A stretch of DNA of 64,000 nt from Eunapius fragilis (GCA_963681505.1 OY811979.1:8788736-8852735), one strand, 5' to 3'. Positions 1-12,080 are shown, counted from the stretch's first letter. Made by a program: numbers and translations. Notes: generated by a model from the sequence alone, not told the origin.

Positions 1-184
1 CTCCTAGTGATAGAGTACTTTAACCCCACAACTTCTCACCCACTGACCACACCCATTGGCCCTCATAGCGATAGTGTGCTTTAACCCCACAACGTCTCAC
101 TAACTGACCACACCCATTGGCCCTCCTAGCGACAGAGTCCATTAACCCCACAATTTCTCACTCATTGGCCACACCCATTAGACT
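1..184. repeat. 61-bp tandem repeat, about 3 copies
   Basis: Three copies of a unit of about 61 bp, each containing 'ttaaccccacaa' and 'ccacacccatt', start at about 1, 58 and 119. The array may continue left of the window. No coding potential is seen. Confidence 0.85.
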
Positions 185-280
185 GCATTACAGTCGCGTT
201 AGCGACCAGTTGGGCGTAGCCCGACCTTAGCGTTTTGTTCCAAAGTCGGGTATCAAGCCATATCTGGATTTGTACCCATG

Positions 281-612
281 TGATAGCGAGTGTGGGCTAT
301 TATCACATATATAGTTGCCACATACATGTACGCTACCAGATGGATACAAATCATGGTACACATGTATGCGCGCTAAGCCCGACTACGCAACGACTTCGCA
401 CATTGCCTGATTTGCTCTTAGCGAATCCGTGCCTGATTTGCTCTTAGCAAATCCGTATTGTGCTGCAGCAACTGTCGCCTTTGCGTTGTGGAAAGTAGCG
501 CTAATTGGGTAGCCCGACGTTGTGGAAGGTAGCGCTAACGGGGCGTAGCCCCACCTATGCAAAACGATGCGTGTGTGGGCTATTTGTGATAATAACCCAC
601 ACTCGATATCGG
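281..612. repeat. Inverted-repeat element (MITE-like)
   Basis: Arms at about 281-310 and 583-610 are imperfect reverse complements around 'cgagtgtgggctattatcac'. The interior has short direct repeats such as 'cctgatttgctcttagc' (twice, about 410-455) and 'agtagcgctaa'-type words (about 490 and 525). It looks like a small non-autonomous element. No target duplication was identified. Confidence 0.5.
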
Positions 613-1200
613 ACATTCCAAAACGTGATTGCGAACAATGCCCAGCTATAGGCTAGGCATTGTACATGTATACGTTACGCCCGCTCGATGTAATTCACTT
701 CTGGCAGTACCGTAAATCGTTTTGTCGAGTGAGCGAGTGGCACTCGCAATGTACGCGGACTCGCGCGCGCGTTAATGCACTCGAACATGACTCGAACATG
801 ACTCGAACACGACTCGCACTCGACTCGCACTGCACTCGCGAGCGAGTGTGAACTTGTGGGTGGACGGTGCTGTATAAATGATTAAGCTTGCAAACTTCCC
901 AGAAAAATTGATCAATTTTGGACTGGATTTATTGTCAGATATTGTATCTGTCCAGACACGTTTTACAAAATTTATTCCAGTAAAATGTTTTAGACGATCA
1001 GGTCTGATACCAAAATATTAAAATTACGGCATGTATACATGTACACATTTGCGTATGTATTTATACATCATTACATGCACACCTCTCCACTGGTACTACA
1101 CATCATCACATGCACACCTCTTCACTGGTACTACACATCAAGAACATATTTGAAGGCTAAAAAGAATAACAATTCAAATCTTGTAATACTTTTACAACAG
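613..1200. other. Intergenic stretch, simple repeats only
   Basis: No gene is seen. It holds a low-complexity run of 'actcg' words (about 735-850) and two exact-length copies of a 35-bp unit (1066-1100 and 1101-1135) containing 'catgcacacctc'. Confidence 0.6.
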
Positions 1201-1224
1201 ATATGGACTCCATGAGTGTGGGCT

Positions 1225-3672
1225 GTGCTCCTCCCCACACTAATCCACCTCCTCCCCACCTTCATCCACCTCCTCCCCACCTTCATCCACCTCCTCCCCA
1301 CCTTCATCCACCTCCTCCCCACCTTCATCCATCTCCTCCCCACCTTCATCCACCTCCTTCCCCACCTTCATCCACCTCCTCCCCACCTTCATCCACCTCC
1401 TCCCCACCTTCATCCACCTCCTTCCCCACCTTCATCCACCTCCTCCCCACCTTCATCCACCTCCTTCCCACCTTCATCCACCTCCTTCCCCACCTTCATC
1501 CACCTCCTCCCCACCTTCATCCACCTCCTTCCCCACCTTCATCCACCTCCTCCCCACCTTCATCCACCTCCTTCCCCACCTTCATCCACCTCCTCCCCAC
1601 CTTCATCCACCTCCTTCCCCACCTTCATCCACCTCCTCCCCACCTTCATCCACCTCCTTCCCCACCTTCATCCACCTCCTCCCCACCTTCATCCACCTCC
1701 TTCCCCACCTTCATCCACCTCCTCCCCACCTTCATCCACCTCCTTCCCCACCTTCATCCACCTCCTCCCCACCTTCATCCACCTCCTTCCCCACCTTCAT
1801 CCACCTCCTCCCCACCTTCATCCACCTCCTTCCCCACCTTCATCCATCTCCTCCCCACCTTCATCCACCTCCTTCCCACCTTCATCCACCTCCTCCCCAC
1901 CTTCATCCACCTCCTTCCCACCTTCATCCACCTCCTTCCCCACCTTCATCCACCTCCTTCCCCACCTTCATCCACCTCCTCCCCACCTTCATCCACCTCC
2001 TTCCCCACCTTCATCCACCTCCTCCCCACCTTCATCCACCTCTTCCCCACCTTCATCCACCTCCTTCCCCACCTTCATCCACCTCCTTCCCCACCTTCAT
2101 CCACCTCCTTCCCACCTTCCCCACCTCCTCCCCACCTTCATCCACCTCCTCCCCACCTTCATCCATCTCCTCCCCACCTTCATCCACCTCCTTCCCCACC
2201 TTCATCCACCTCCTCCCCACTTTCATCCACCTCCTCCCCACCTTCATCCACCTCCTTCCCCACCTTCATCCACCTCCTCCCCACCTTCATCCACCTCCTT
2301 CCCACCTTCATCCACCTCCTTCCCCACCTTCATCCACCTCCTCCCCACCTTCATCCACCTCCTTCCCCACCTTCATCCACCTCCTTCCCCACCTTCATCC
2401 ACCTCCTCCCCACCTTCATCCACCTCCTTCCCCACCTTCATCCATCTCCTCCCCACCTTCATCCACCTCCTTCCCACCTTCATCCACCTCCTCCCCACCT
2501 TCATCCACCTCCTCCCCACCTTCATCCACCTCCTCCCCACCTTCATCCACCTCCTTCCCCACCTTCATCCACCTCCTTCCCACCTTCATCCACCTCCTTC
2601 CCCACCTTCATCCACCTCCTTCCCCACCTTCATCCACCTCCTCCCCACCTTCATCCACCTCCTTCCCCACCTTCATCCACCTCCTTCCCCACCTTCATCC
2701 ATCTCCTTCCCCACCTTCATCCACCTCCTTCCCCACCTTCATCCACCTCCTTCCCACCTTCATCCACCTCCTTCCCCACCTTCATCCACCTCCTCCCCAC
2801 CTTCATCCACCTCCTCCCCACCTTCATCCACCTCCTTCCCACCTTCATCCACCTCCTTCCCCACCTTCATCCACCTCCTTCCCCACCTTCATCCACCTCC
2901 TCCCCACCTTCATCCACCTCCTTCCCCACCTTCATCCACCTCCTCCCCACCTTCATCCACCTCCTTCCCACCTTCATCCACCTCCTTCCCCACCTTCATC
3001 CACCTCCTTCCCCACCTTCATCCAACTCCTCCCCACCTTCATCCACCTCTTCCCCACCTTCATCCACCTCCTTCCCCACCTTCATCCACCTCTTCCCCAC
3101 CTTCATCCACCTCCTTCCCCACCTTCATCCACCTCCTTCCCACCTTCATCCACCTCCTTCCCACCTTCATCCACCTCCTCCCCACCTTCATCCACCTCCT
3201 TCCCCACCTTCATCCACCTCCTTCCCCACCTTCATCCACCTCCTTCCCACCTTCATCCACCTCCTTCCCCACCTTCATCCACCTCCTTCCCCACCTTCAT
3301 CCACCTCCTCCCCACCTTCATCCACCTCCTTCCCCACCTTCATCCACCTCCTCCCCACCTTCATCCACCTCTTCCCCACCTTCATCCACCTCCTTCCCCA
3401 CCTTCATCCACCTCCTTCCCCACCTTCATCCACCTCCTCCCCACCTTCATCCACCTCCTTCCCCACCTTCATCCATCTCCTCCCCACCTTCATCCACCTC
3501 CTTCCCCACCTTCATCCACCTCCTTTCCCACCTTCATCCACCTCCTCCCCACCTTCATCCACCTCCTCCCCACCTTCATCCACCTCTTCCCCACCTTCAT
3601 CCACCTCCTCCCCACCTTCATCCACCTCCTCCCCACCTTCATCCATCTCCTCCCCACCCTAATCCACTTCCT
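1225..3672. repeat. C-rich minisatellite, 21-23 bp unit, about 110 copies
   Basis: The unit is 'ccaccttcatccacctcct' plus 2-4 C or T, and its length alternates between units. Because 22-bp and 21-bp units alternate, two plus-strand frames stay open for more than 800 codons, giving Pro/Ser/His/Leu-rich translations. I regard these as artefacts of composition. The array ends 17 bases before the last visible Rpn1 exon on the minus strand, so it lies in an intron of that gene. Confidence 0.97.
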
Positions 3673-3688
3673 CCTCCCCAGCACTTAC

Positions 3689-5159
3689 CCACATAGGCAC
3701 ATATCTCCAGCATGGTATTGGCAAAGGACCTGAACGGCTCAGGGACAGTCTTCAATACCTCCAAGAATATGCTGATGCCGGCAGGCTTGCCCAGATGCAG
3801 CAACCCCAGAGCAAGGGCCAGGTACCTGCAGTGTGTCTTCACCAGGTCTGCAGTGTCCTTCTTGGTCATGAGGAGGAGGAGGGCCTGGGTGAGCTCGTCA
3901 TGGCAACTGCCCACAGCCACCATTCCACACGAGAGAGCTGCCAGACACACCACCTGACCAGGGGGAGGGGAGAGAGAAGATAAGGTCAGGGAAGGGAGCA
4001 AGGAGATCATCACCATAGCAACTCACCTCCAGAGAAGAGCTGTCCCAGAGGACAGGGATGAGAAGTTGTATAACATCCTCCCTGGCTGATCCTGCATAGG
4101 CCAGCCCAAGGCTTGGAGGGAGGGAAGAGAAAGAAAACAAGATCAAGGTGCCTGGAGCCACACACCTGACCAAGGTGCCTGGAGCCACACACCTGACCAA
4201 GGTGACGTTGAAGAACCACACGACCAAAATAGTCACGTTTCCTTTAACCTTCCGAGTAAACATGCTAACCCACACTCCATAAACCTCCAAGCCACTCCCT
4301 ATGTGAACCTCCTCCCTCCTAACAACTCACCCGATGATGGCCATGGTGCTGGACTGGTGAATCACATAATCAGAGAGCAAGGCCAGGGCTGGTTCACACT
4401 CGTTCCTCACTACACAGTTGACAACACCACAAGCCAGGAGTGCTCCAGACTAGATGGAGGAGGATATGCAGATCAAGAACAAATGATCAGTGCATGTGCA
4501 TGATGGAATGAATGACTCATACATGTATAATGACACACAAACCCCCCCCAAACAAATGTTTACAATGAATGAACGTTAATGAGTTAACCAAGGTTAATGA
4601 CACGGTTAATGAGGGAAGCCAACCGTGCATGCACATTATTGCATAGTGGCATGGCATGGAGATGACGTAGTTGACCTTTCTTCATTTTTCTCCAGTCAGT
4701 CATAGTCTGTGAAATGTAATGGCTAAAGGGAGACTGGGGACTGGCATGTCCCCTCTGAGAATAATCCCCAAACCTGAGAGGGGGGTATTCCATAGCCCCA
4801 CCCACAACAATAGATTACCCCGGAAATGAAATGAATGGATTCATCATGCGTTGTCACACGCCTGACTACTCAGTAACGTCCATTGATTAGCAGCTGCCAA
4901 GGCCTTGGGCTTGGCAGCTGGCTGCAGAGCACCTTAGCTTGCTGTTTGACATTTGGCCAGACATGTGATGTCAGATGAGTTATTACAAGAAAATGGTGTA
5001 ATTAGAACGATTAACAAATGAGTCCCACTGATTGCGCAATACTCCACATACCCACAACATGTGCACCAAATAACATATACACGTTGAAATGCTAGTATCA
5101 CCATGTACACCCACAAATGCATGCATACATGCATGCGCACGCACACACATGCACACACG

Positions 5160-5232
<73 letters not shown>

Positions 5233-5568
5233 TGATGTGGTCATCTGTAGAGTAGAGGAACTTGTCTATCTGGGTGAGTCCTCCCTCCATGTCCCACAGC
5301 AGCACCAGCCCCAGGGAAGCCGTGGCACTCATCATGCCATAACCCTTGTTCTTGTACAACCACTTGTTCCCGTCATTGGTGAGCAGCTTGTCCTGTCCAA
5401 ATCCCGTATTCACAAAGCCATTGACCAGTGATGAGGCCAAGTTGGCACGTGCTGAGTCCACTGTGTTGGCTGAACTGAACCCTGTACATATGAGCCACAC
5501 AGGGGTCGTGTCCAGGGAGAAATTGGAGGCATGACCCAGAGAAAGAAATCAGGAGGCGTGTCCCGGGT

Positions 5569-5624
<56 letters not shown>

Positions 5625-7042
5625 CCAGTGCTACTCACGTGCATGTTCCAGGTGTGTCTTGTAGATGTCTTCAGGGACCTTTGGCTCCATGATGTCCAGC
5701 TGTGAGAGGGATCATGAGTTACCTAGGTGACGTGGGTGCTACTGTGTTGTACATGTACTGCTCTATGGCATGCATATGATGGTCACCTATCCCAATACAT
5801 GGTGGTATGATGGTCACCTCTCCCAACACATGGTGGTATGATGGTCACCTCTCCCAATACACGGTGGTATGATGGTCACCTCTCCCAATACATGGTGATA
5901 TGATGGTCACCTCTCCCAAAACATGGTGGCATGATGGTCACCTATCCCAATACATGGTGGTACAATGGTCACCTCTCCCAATACATGGTGGTATGATGGT
6001 CACCTCTCCCAATACATGGTGGTATGATGGTCACCTCTCCCAATACATGGTGGTATGATGGTCACCTATCCCAATACATGGTGGTATGATGGTCACCTCT
6101 CCCAATACATGGTGGTATGATGGTCACCTCTCCCAATACATGGTGGTATGATGGTCACCTCTCCCAATACATGGTGGTATGATGGTCACCTCTCCCAATA
6201 CATGGTGGTATGATGGTCACCTCTCCCAATACATGGTGGTATGATGGTCACCTCTCCCAATACATGGTGGTATGATGGTCACCTCTCCCAATACATGGTG
6301 GTATGATGGTCAACTCTCACAATACATGGTGGTATGATGGTCACCTCTCACAATACATGGTGGTATGATGGTCACCTCTCCCAATACATGGTGGTATGAT
6401 GGTCACCTCTCCCAATACATGGTGGTATGATGGTCACCTCTCCCAACTGGGATCAGTTCTGTACTGTCACACTTTATTGCCAATAGCTTCCAATGCATGT
6501 ACACCATCATCATCTGTATGTATTGCAGCCACCTCCTCCAACCACTGTACCACTGTGACCACAAGGTGTGCATTACATGGGGGGTGACCACACCTCTCTG
6601 GCCAGATTGAGGAAGTTGGTGTTGAGGTGCACATTGGACATGATTTCAGTGAGGTCATCAGCATCAGTGCACTCTTCTTCCAGCTCTAGGAACATCTGCT
6701 GTCTCCCCAGCATGAAGGACAGCTGCTTACGGACCACACTGGAAGGAAGTAGAGGAAAAGACAAGGCCATGAAACCATCCTGTCCTGGAACCAAACCATC
6801 TTCTCCTGGAACCAAACCACCCAAGTTCTGGAACTAAACCACCCAAGTTCTGGAACCAAACCACCCAAGTGCTGGGACCAAACCATCCAAACCCTGAAAC
6901 CAATCCAAGTCATCTACATGTATCTTCGAAAGTCTTACATATGCAAGATCAAACAACTGACATTCAGAAATTATACTGTCCATATACCAGCATGGAGGGG
7001 AGTCAACACAACCACGCTTCTTCGACGCACAAACACACATAC

Positions 7043-7084
<42 letters not shown>

Positions 7085-7239
7085 GTTATGACACTCTTGA
7101 AATCTTCTTGATGAGCTGACGATCATTGAGCATCATGGCCAGCCTGAGGGCCTGAGGGTACTGCTGGAACTTTAGGTAGGTCTTAATGGTAGTGTGGAGC
7201 AGAATAGAGTCCTCTGGCTCAGGAACATACTTGACACAA
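3689..7239 (-). CDS. PSMD2: 26S proteasome base subunit Rpn1/PSMD2 (middle exons, incomplete)
   Basis: Rpn1 is the large proteasome/cyclosome-repeat scaffold of the 19S base, which docks ubiquitin receptors and shuttle factors. Seven minus-strand exons align by motif to the known protein: 7083-7239 ('YVPEPEDS', '[10 protein letters not shown]'), 6594-6738 ('FMLGRQQ', '[10 protein letters not shown]'), 5639-5699 ('[17 protein letters not shown]'), 5231-5481 ('[20 protein letters not shown]', '[12 protein letters not shown]'), 4331-4449 ('[11 protein letters not shown]'), 4027-4111 ('[13 protein letters not shown]') and 3689-3953 ('CGMVAVGSC', 'EPFRSFANT'). All have GT-AG borders and, with one exception, phases that agree. 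The exception is exon 7083-7239, which is 157 nt, two short of the expected 159, so its 3' part ('FQECHN') lies in a different frame from '[10 protein letters not shown]'. Roughly 190 N-terminal residues are not found between 7240 and the gap, and the C-terminal third lies left of the window. The gene is almost certainly Rpn1; whether this copy is functional depends on that exon. Confidence 0.93.
4452..5230. other. Rpn1 intron, no other gene; (CA)n at its 5' splice site
   Basis: This intron between two Rpn1 exons holds short 'gttaatga' repeats (about 4575-4605) and a (CA)n/(CACACG) microsatellite at about 5133-5230. On the coding strand the microsatellite starts at the splice donor itself. 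Confidence 0.8.
5776..6446. repeat. 31-bp tandem repeat, about 21 copies
   Basis: The unit is 'tggtcacctctcccaataca' plus 'tggtggtatga'. It repeats with very few changes through an Rpn1 intron. There are no spacers between units. Confidence 0.97.
7041..7082. repeat. (CA)n microsatellite starting at an Rpn1 splice donor
   Basis: On the minus strand the exon ends 'CAG' and the intron begins directly with an unbroken (GT)n run of about 40 bases. Confidence 0.9.
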
Positions 7240-7689
7240 CTGTGTGTGTCTCCCCCCTCCCCCCATTGGTTGCATGTACTGGAGTAATGTGTTGTATGTA
7301 CTGGACTATTTGTTCCTGTCTCACAGTACCTGCCACATCATGACGTACCATGCCTCATGTCCCATATTCCTTTACATACATCCATTTACACACTCACACA
7401 CTCATACACACAACACTCACAACTATCCCATGCCAATCACTATATACACTGAAGCTCTGAGTGTGTACCATTGAGATGTTTAAAAAGATTTAGGACTTAC
7501 TATTTATTACCTTCCCTTGTTATATAATATTCCCAGAGCCCTGATCTTTATCTTTTGGGATACAGCAGGAATTATATTCCTGCCGGGCTTAAATACCAGG
7601 TAAAGTAGGCCTACTAAAGTCCCTCTTACAGAGTGGTGGATCTACAAGTAATATCACATAGGATAAGTATAAATAACACAGATTCCTAG

Positions 7690-7722
7690 AAGGTGCCCAT
7701 GTATAATGCTATACATACACAC

Positions 7723-7762
<40 letters not shown>

Positions 7763-8129
7763 ACACACAAACCAGTGCTACTTAGAATTAGTGGCTCTGG
7801 TGGGTATGACTGTCAGCTTGCTATGATCAGATGCAAAGCCACCCATGAAAGCACCCATGGAATGTTGATTTACATGAGATGGTGGTAAATAGATAGGCTA
7901 ATGCCTTTGTGTTTAAGACTCTGCAATCATATGGTCACATACCCACCTGAGGATCAGAGCACTTGGTTTCATTTTTATGTATGTTTTTGGATCTGGGGCA
8001 GTGCCGCTTCTAAACATGTTACAGGTGACTTCCATAGGCTTTTGCATTTGGTCATATGTGTAGCAAACCTGACAGCCATCCTCACCAGAACCACTAATCC
8101 TAAGTAGCATTGGAATTTCCGTCTGTGTT

Positions 8130-8202
<73 letters not shown>

Positions 8203-8215
8203 CATTGGAACCTTT
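7690..8215. repeat. Inverted repeat framed by (CA)n and (GT)n
   Basis: Arms at about 7771-7856 and 8025-8114 are reverse complements at roughly 75-80% identity ('gtgctacttag' / 'ctaagtagcat'). They are bracketed outside by (CA)n (7711-7768) and (GT)n (8125-8200), so the whole 500-bp block is a diverged palindrome. No protein is recognised. Confidence 0.75.
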
Positions 8216-8285
8216 CTTGGAGGATTTATTGATGTGTTGACAAGCTACTTCTAGATCTGCTCACCTAGAGATGGAAGCCTTGCTT

Positions 8286-8507
8286 ACAAGTAATAGAGAC
8301 ATTCTCTATGAGAAAGTTGATGGCATATAGGATTGGATGGCAAAAAGGAAGGAAACAAGGATATACTAATAAGGCGTAATGTAATAATGTCCTACAAATG
8401 TGCTAAATATAGGACTATTCCCATATTATTTTCTTTTTACACCACAATTGCCTTTGAATCCTATATACCAACTTTCTCATAATTAAAGAATGTTTTTTAT
8501 TACTTGT
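8286..8507. mobile_element. Fold-back MITE, diverged copy
   Basis: It starts 'acaagtaatagagacattct' and ends 'agaatgttttttattacttg', as the better copies at 10129, 30044 and 49518 do, with the shared inner words 'catatagga' and 'tttttacacca'. The palindrome is strongly decayed. Confidence 0.7.
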
Positions 8508-8919
8508 TCCATCAGACAGTTTTTTTTTCGTCATGAGATAGTACATACCAGTAACTATATTTAATTTAGAGTATTTTGAAATAGGACCATTAGTGGTGTT
8601 ACACAGTTTAGGAGGGTATACTGTGTGGAAGAGGGGGGGGTGTCTCCTGGATGGAATGGTAAAAAGGGGGGAAGGAGATCCCTACATAGAAAGGGTGCCT
8701 TGATGTGGAGGACAAGGGGCACCTGCTGTGAAGAGGGTGGGGAATCCCAACTGGTGGAGATGGAAGCCCTGATGTGGTGGAGCAAGTAGCATGCATCCAT
8801 TGGTGGCCTTGTAGTGGTGTGGGTGTCCCAACATGAAGGGGATGTGATGGAGCTACATGTAGCAAGGTGTCCACTGGTGGAGGTCCGGACACAGCTTGCT
8901 AAGCTTTGTCAAGACCACC

Positions 8920-9012
<93 letters not shown>

Positions 9013-9375
9013 GTGTGCGTGCTTGTAGCATTAGTACCTTTCTTGGAGGATCTTATGTGTAGGCAAGCTACTTGTAGACAGATGGAAGCCTTGCATATAG
9101 TGGCAGTGAATATTATTGCTAGCCTACTCCAGTGTCTGAAAGATTTGGAAAGACTGTGTAGAGTTTATACGAGAGCATTCACTGACATGGCTTCTATTTA
9201 CCCATGGGTATACACGCACTGAGCTGGTATTTACTTACACAACAGAGATGAAGCTTCAGGACTAGTATGTAGGTATATATACAAGAGCACCACCAGCATG
9301 CATGTAACTTAGTAAGCACTGCCAATAAGAAAATTTACCATTGACGGGGACATGAGATTTGAGCCCCCCCCCCCC
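8508..9375. other. No gene seen; (GT)n and a repeated block
   Basis: A (GT)n tract at about 8921-9020 is followed by 'cctttcttggagga' plus about 70 bases. That block repeats the sequence just after the (GT)n at 8204-8290, so microsatellite and flank were duplicated together. The missing N-terminal Rpn1 exons were looked for here and not found. Confidence 0.6.
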
Positions 9376-9575
9376 NNNNNNNNNNNNNNNNNNNNNNNNN
9401 NNNNNNNNNNNNNNNNNNNNNNNNNNNNNNNNNNNNNNNNNNNNNNNNNNNNNNNNNNNNNNNNNNNNNNNNNNNNNNNNNNNNNNNNNNNNNNNNNNNN
9501 NNNNNNNNNNNNNNNNNNNNNNNNNNNNNNNNNNNNNNNNNNNNNNNNNNNNNNNNNNNNNNNNNNNNNNNNNNN
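9376..9575. other. Assembly gap, exactly 200 N
   Basis: A run of exactly 200 N follows a poly-C tract. The round length suggests a placeholder of unknown true size, so features left and right of it should not be assumed to be neighbours. Confidence 0.99.
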
Positions 9576-9579
9576 GAGC

Positions 9580-10128
9580 ATATAAAAGTGGAAAGATCCA
9601 GATGCTGCCAGATCTGTCAAACGTGCGTATGTCAAGCGCGGTACCGAAAGGAACAACAAAACGACCACCCAAAGGTACGTTATACGGCATCGATAAATGT
9701 TGGATCGATAAATTATAAGCATGCATATGGTATATCGCTAAAATGGAAGGAATAGTTTAGTTACAGCGGTAGAGATACTGCGTCTCTCCGTTTTACAGTA
9801 ATATGCGCTGTTTGAAATGTGTGTATAACGCCAAAGTTGCTTACGTCAATTTGGTCATGTATTGTGGTGCATGGTTTATAGCGTGAGATCAGTTTACTTA
9901 GAGTGCATTTATTCTTTGTATTATATGGCTTCGTTTTTAACCTTTATCAATCCTTTGCTCCTCAATGGAGATAGTCTGGGGACTAGTGTAATATTTGGTA
10001 CACACCTCAACAGAATTGCATATTCTAATATAAACCTGTCATGATCGCGCAAGTTGACGTTTATGCTACCTTATTCTATGCGTTTCAAGAACTAAGTACA
10101 ATACCAAATGCACCAGAAAAATTAGGAA
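9580..10128 (+). pseudogene. Mini-gene remnant, copy 1 (first exon only)
   Basis: This block is homologous to 29305-30043. A TATA-like 'tataaaag' (about 9582) precedes an ATG (9630) opening a short exon 'MSSAVPKGTTKRPPKG' that ends at a canonical donor 'gtacgt'. The corresponding intron is still alignable ('tatatggcttc', 'gcgtgagatcag'). The second exon seen in the other copy is absent here. Like the other copy, it ends about 50 bp before a fold-back element. The function is unknown. Confidence 0.45.
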
Positions 10129-10422
10129 ACAAGTAATAAAAACATTCTCTACACGAGAAGGTTGGTGGTATATAGGAATCAAAGGTGAGATGGTGGTGTA
10201 AAAAGCAAGGGAACAAGGCTTTTGATTGAAAAGGAAAATGAAATAGACCTATATTAGCACGCACATTAAAATATGACAACATGCGGCTAATATAGGTCTA
10301 CATGTATTTCATTTTTCCTTTTCAATCAAAAGCCTTGTTCCCTTGCTTTTTACACCACCATCTCACCTTTGATTCCTATATACCACCAACCTTCTCGTGT
10401 AGAGAATGTTTTTATTACTTGT
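10129..10422. mobile_element. Fold-back MITE, well preserved
   Basis: A near-perfect palindrome of about 294 bp. Its arms of about 130 bp begin 'acaagtaataaaaacattct' and meet at a spacer of about 25 bp. It contains 'gctttttacaccaccat' and 'ctatattagc' words shared with copies at 19955, 30044 and 49518. It has no coding capacity. Its right end is 30 bp from the T-box exon acceptor. Confidence 0.9.
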
Positions 10423-10452
10423 CAATTAGTCTCTCCCTCTATATACTGACAG

Positions 10453-11270
10453 GCGCCTGTTTCCACCTCTTTGTGTGAGCGTTAAGGGGCTGAATCCCAG
10501 GGTAACTTATGAGATGTCACTTCGTCTCGTGCCCACTGACGACTACCGTTACAAATATCTCAACTTTACGTGGATACCAGTCGGGAAATCTGATATTTTA
10601 CACAAAGAGACAAAACACATATATGTGCATCCCAACTCTAGAGATCCAAGAACATCCACGGGTGACTGCTGGATGAAAAAGCAAATCAACTTCAAGAACG
10701 TTAAGATATCTCACAATCCAGTCAGCCCGCACGGAGATGTGAGTACTGACAGCGGGTTTACGCATGCGCACTGATGTTAATTTTCCCGCAGCTATTAGTG
10801 CATACTATGCATAGGTATGTTATAGAGATTGTTATAAAGCCAGAGGACTCACCGGCCACTAGCGTGAGATTTCCAGAAACCACATTCATCGCCGTAACGT
10901 CTTATCAAAATAATGCAGTAAGCACTTGTTACATGTATCATATTAATGCATGTATGAATTCTTCAATCAGCTTACTCAAATGAAGATTGATAACAACCCT
11001 TTCGCTAAAGGGTTTCGGGAGAAGGAAAACAGCAGCTCCCTAATGCATACAAGTCCCCAGACTTCACCACAGAGCTCTGTCCCTCTTCTGATGCACTTCT
11101 GTCACAATCCTCTCTGGATACCACCTGGTCTTGACAAGCTACCAGAAGCAGACCTGGAGGCGCCACAAGGGTCTTCTAGTAAACTTCCACCTTCAACACA
11201 ACCTCTCCCCTGCTGTTGGCCCTGGCCCAACTATTACATCACACACAAGCAGGACTTCAACAGCCACTAG
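10453..11270 (+). CDS. T-box transcription factor (3' exons)
   Basis: T-box proteins bind DNA at Brachyury-type half sites and control development. Three exons have agreeing phases. Exon 10453-10738 encodes 'RLFPPL', 'VSVKGLNP', 'YKYLNFTWIPVGKSD', 'YVHPNS' and 'WMKKQINFKNVKISHN'. Exon 10792-10917 encodes 'HTMHRYVIEIVI' and 'FPETTFIAVTSYQN'. Exon 10971-11270 begins 'LTQMKIDNNPFAKGFRE' and then runs into a Ser/Pro-rich tail ending at a TAG. These are the core T-box blocks in order. The first block ('LW..F...GTEM' region) is not visible upstream, where the repeat block and assembly gap lie, so the N-terminus is missing. The loop after 'VTSYQN' is normal; the linker before 'HTMHRY' is divergent ('LLV' instead of the usual 'LNS'). 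The subfamily was not assigned. Confidence 0.93.
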
Positions 11271-12080
11271 CTCACCGACATACTGCCACATACCTGTAGC
11301 CACCACTGTGCCTTTGGATACTCCAATCAAGCTTAACACACACTTATGTACACATGAACTGCATTTATTTATACCCCATATTCAATTGCATTTTTTTTTC
11401 ATGACTGGGCAATAATATATGAAACAGATATGCATGTACATGTATGCAGAAATGGTAATACATCATAATCATCTTAGTCGTCATACTCTGCTGGAGTGGG
11501 TGCAACAACCCGAGCATCTTTCTACCCGTCATCCCCTTCCAATAAGGCAACTCGCCGGTCTCCATGGCTGCCTTCTCTGCAAATTCCTTTGTTGCTGCCA
11601 AGAACCCTTTGACGTTCCTCCAACTAAGATCTCATTGAAAATTTAAAATAGTAATTTGCGACGTACAAAGTTAGCTATACATATTTTTGTGATTTTCTCT
11701 CTCTCAGGTATGCTTTAAAGATATGTACCTGCTTATAAATTATGCAAATGTTAATTTATACAACATCATTTAGATTCCATTATAAAAAGTTGCAAAGATG
11801 CTCCAGAGTCAAGACATAGCAACTGCATTTCGAACTTTCATTATTATTTTTCATCCAAAAAAGTTTGGAAAAAAAAATCAAACAAATTCAAATTTCACAT
11901 CACAGCGCAAACCACTCCAGTGTAGAAAAAAAATGAGTATTTTTGAAACTTCGGGACTTCCTTATACGTACACACAAAAGCACACACACTATATGTACAT
12001 ACAAAGCACACTCACACATGCACCCTTGTGTGTGTGTGCATGTGTATACCTATGTAGTTTTAATCTTTTCTAACAAGCAG
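11271..12080. other. No gene recognised
   Basis: A minus-strand open stretch at 11365-11640 ('AATKEFAEKAAMETGELPYW') has protein-like composition but no family was recognised and no splice context was settled. The remainder is AT-rich. Confidence 0.4.

Noticed and set aside
1203-3696. Two overlapping frames of 819 and 826 codons
   Set aside because: They translate a 21-23-bp minisatellite in two frames with no non-repeat sequence, no start context and no domain.
5776-6446. Possible CRISPR-like array
   Set aside because: A 31-bp unit repeats head to tail with no spacers, in an animal intron; it is a minisatellite.
8896-9062. Cys/Val-repeat and His/Thr-repeat frames at the (GT)n and (CA)n tracts
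   Set aside because: Simple translations of dinucleotide microsatellites, as also at 4983-5431, 6834-7111 and 7975-8205.
9262-9726. Frames running across the N run
   Set aside because: The bases are unknown, so no reading frame can be claimed.
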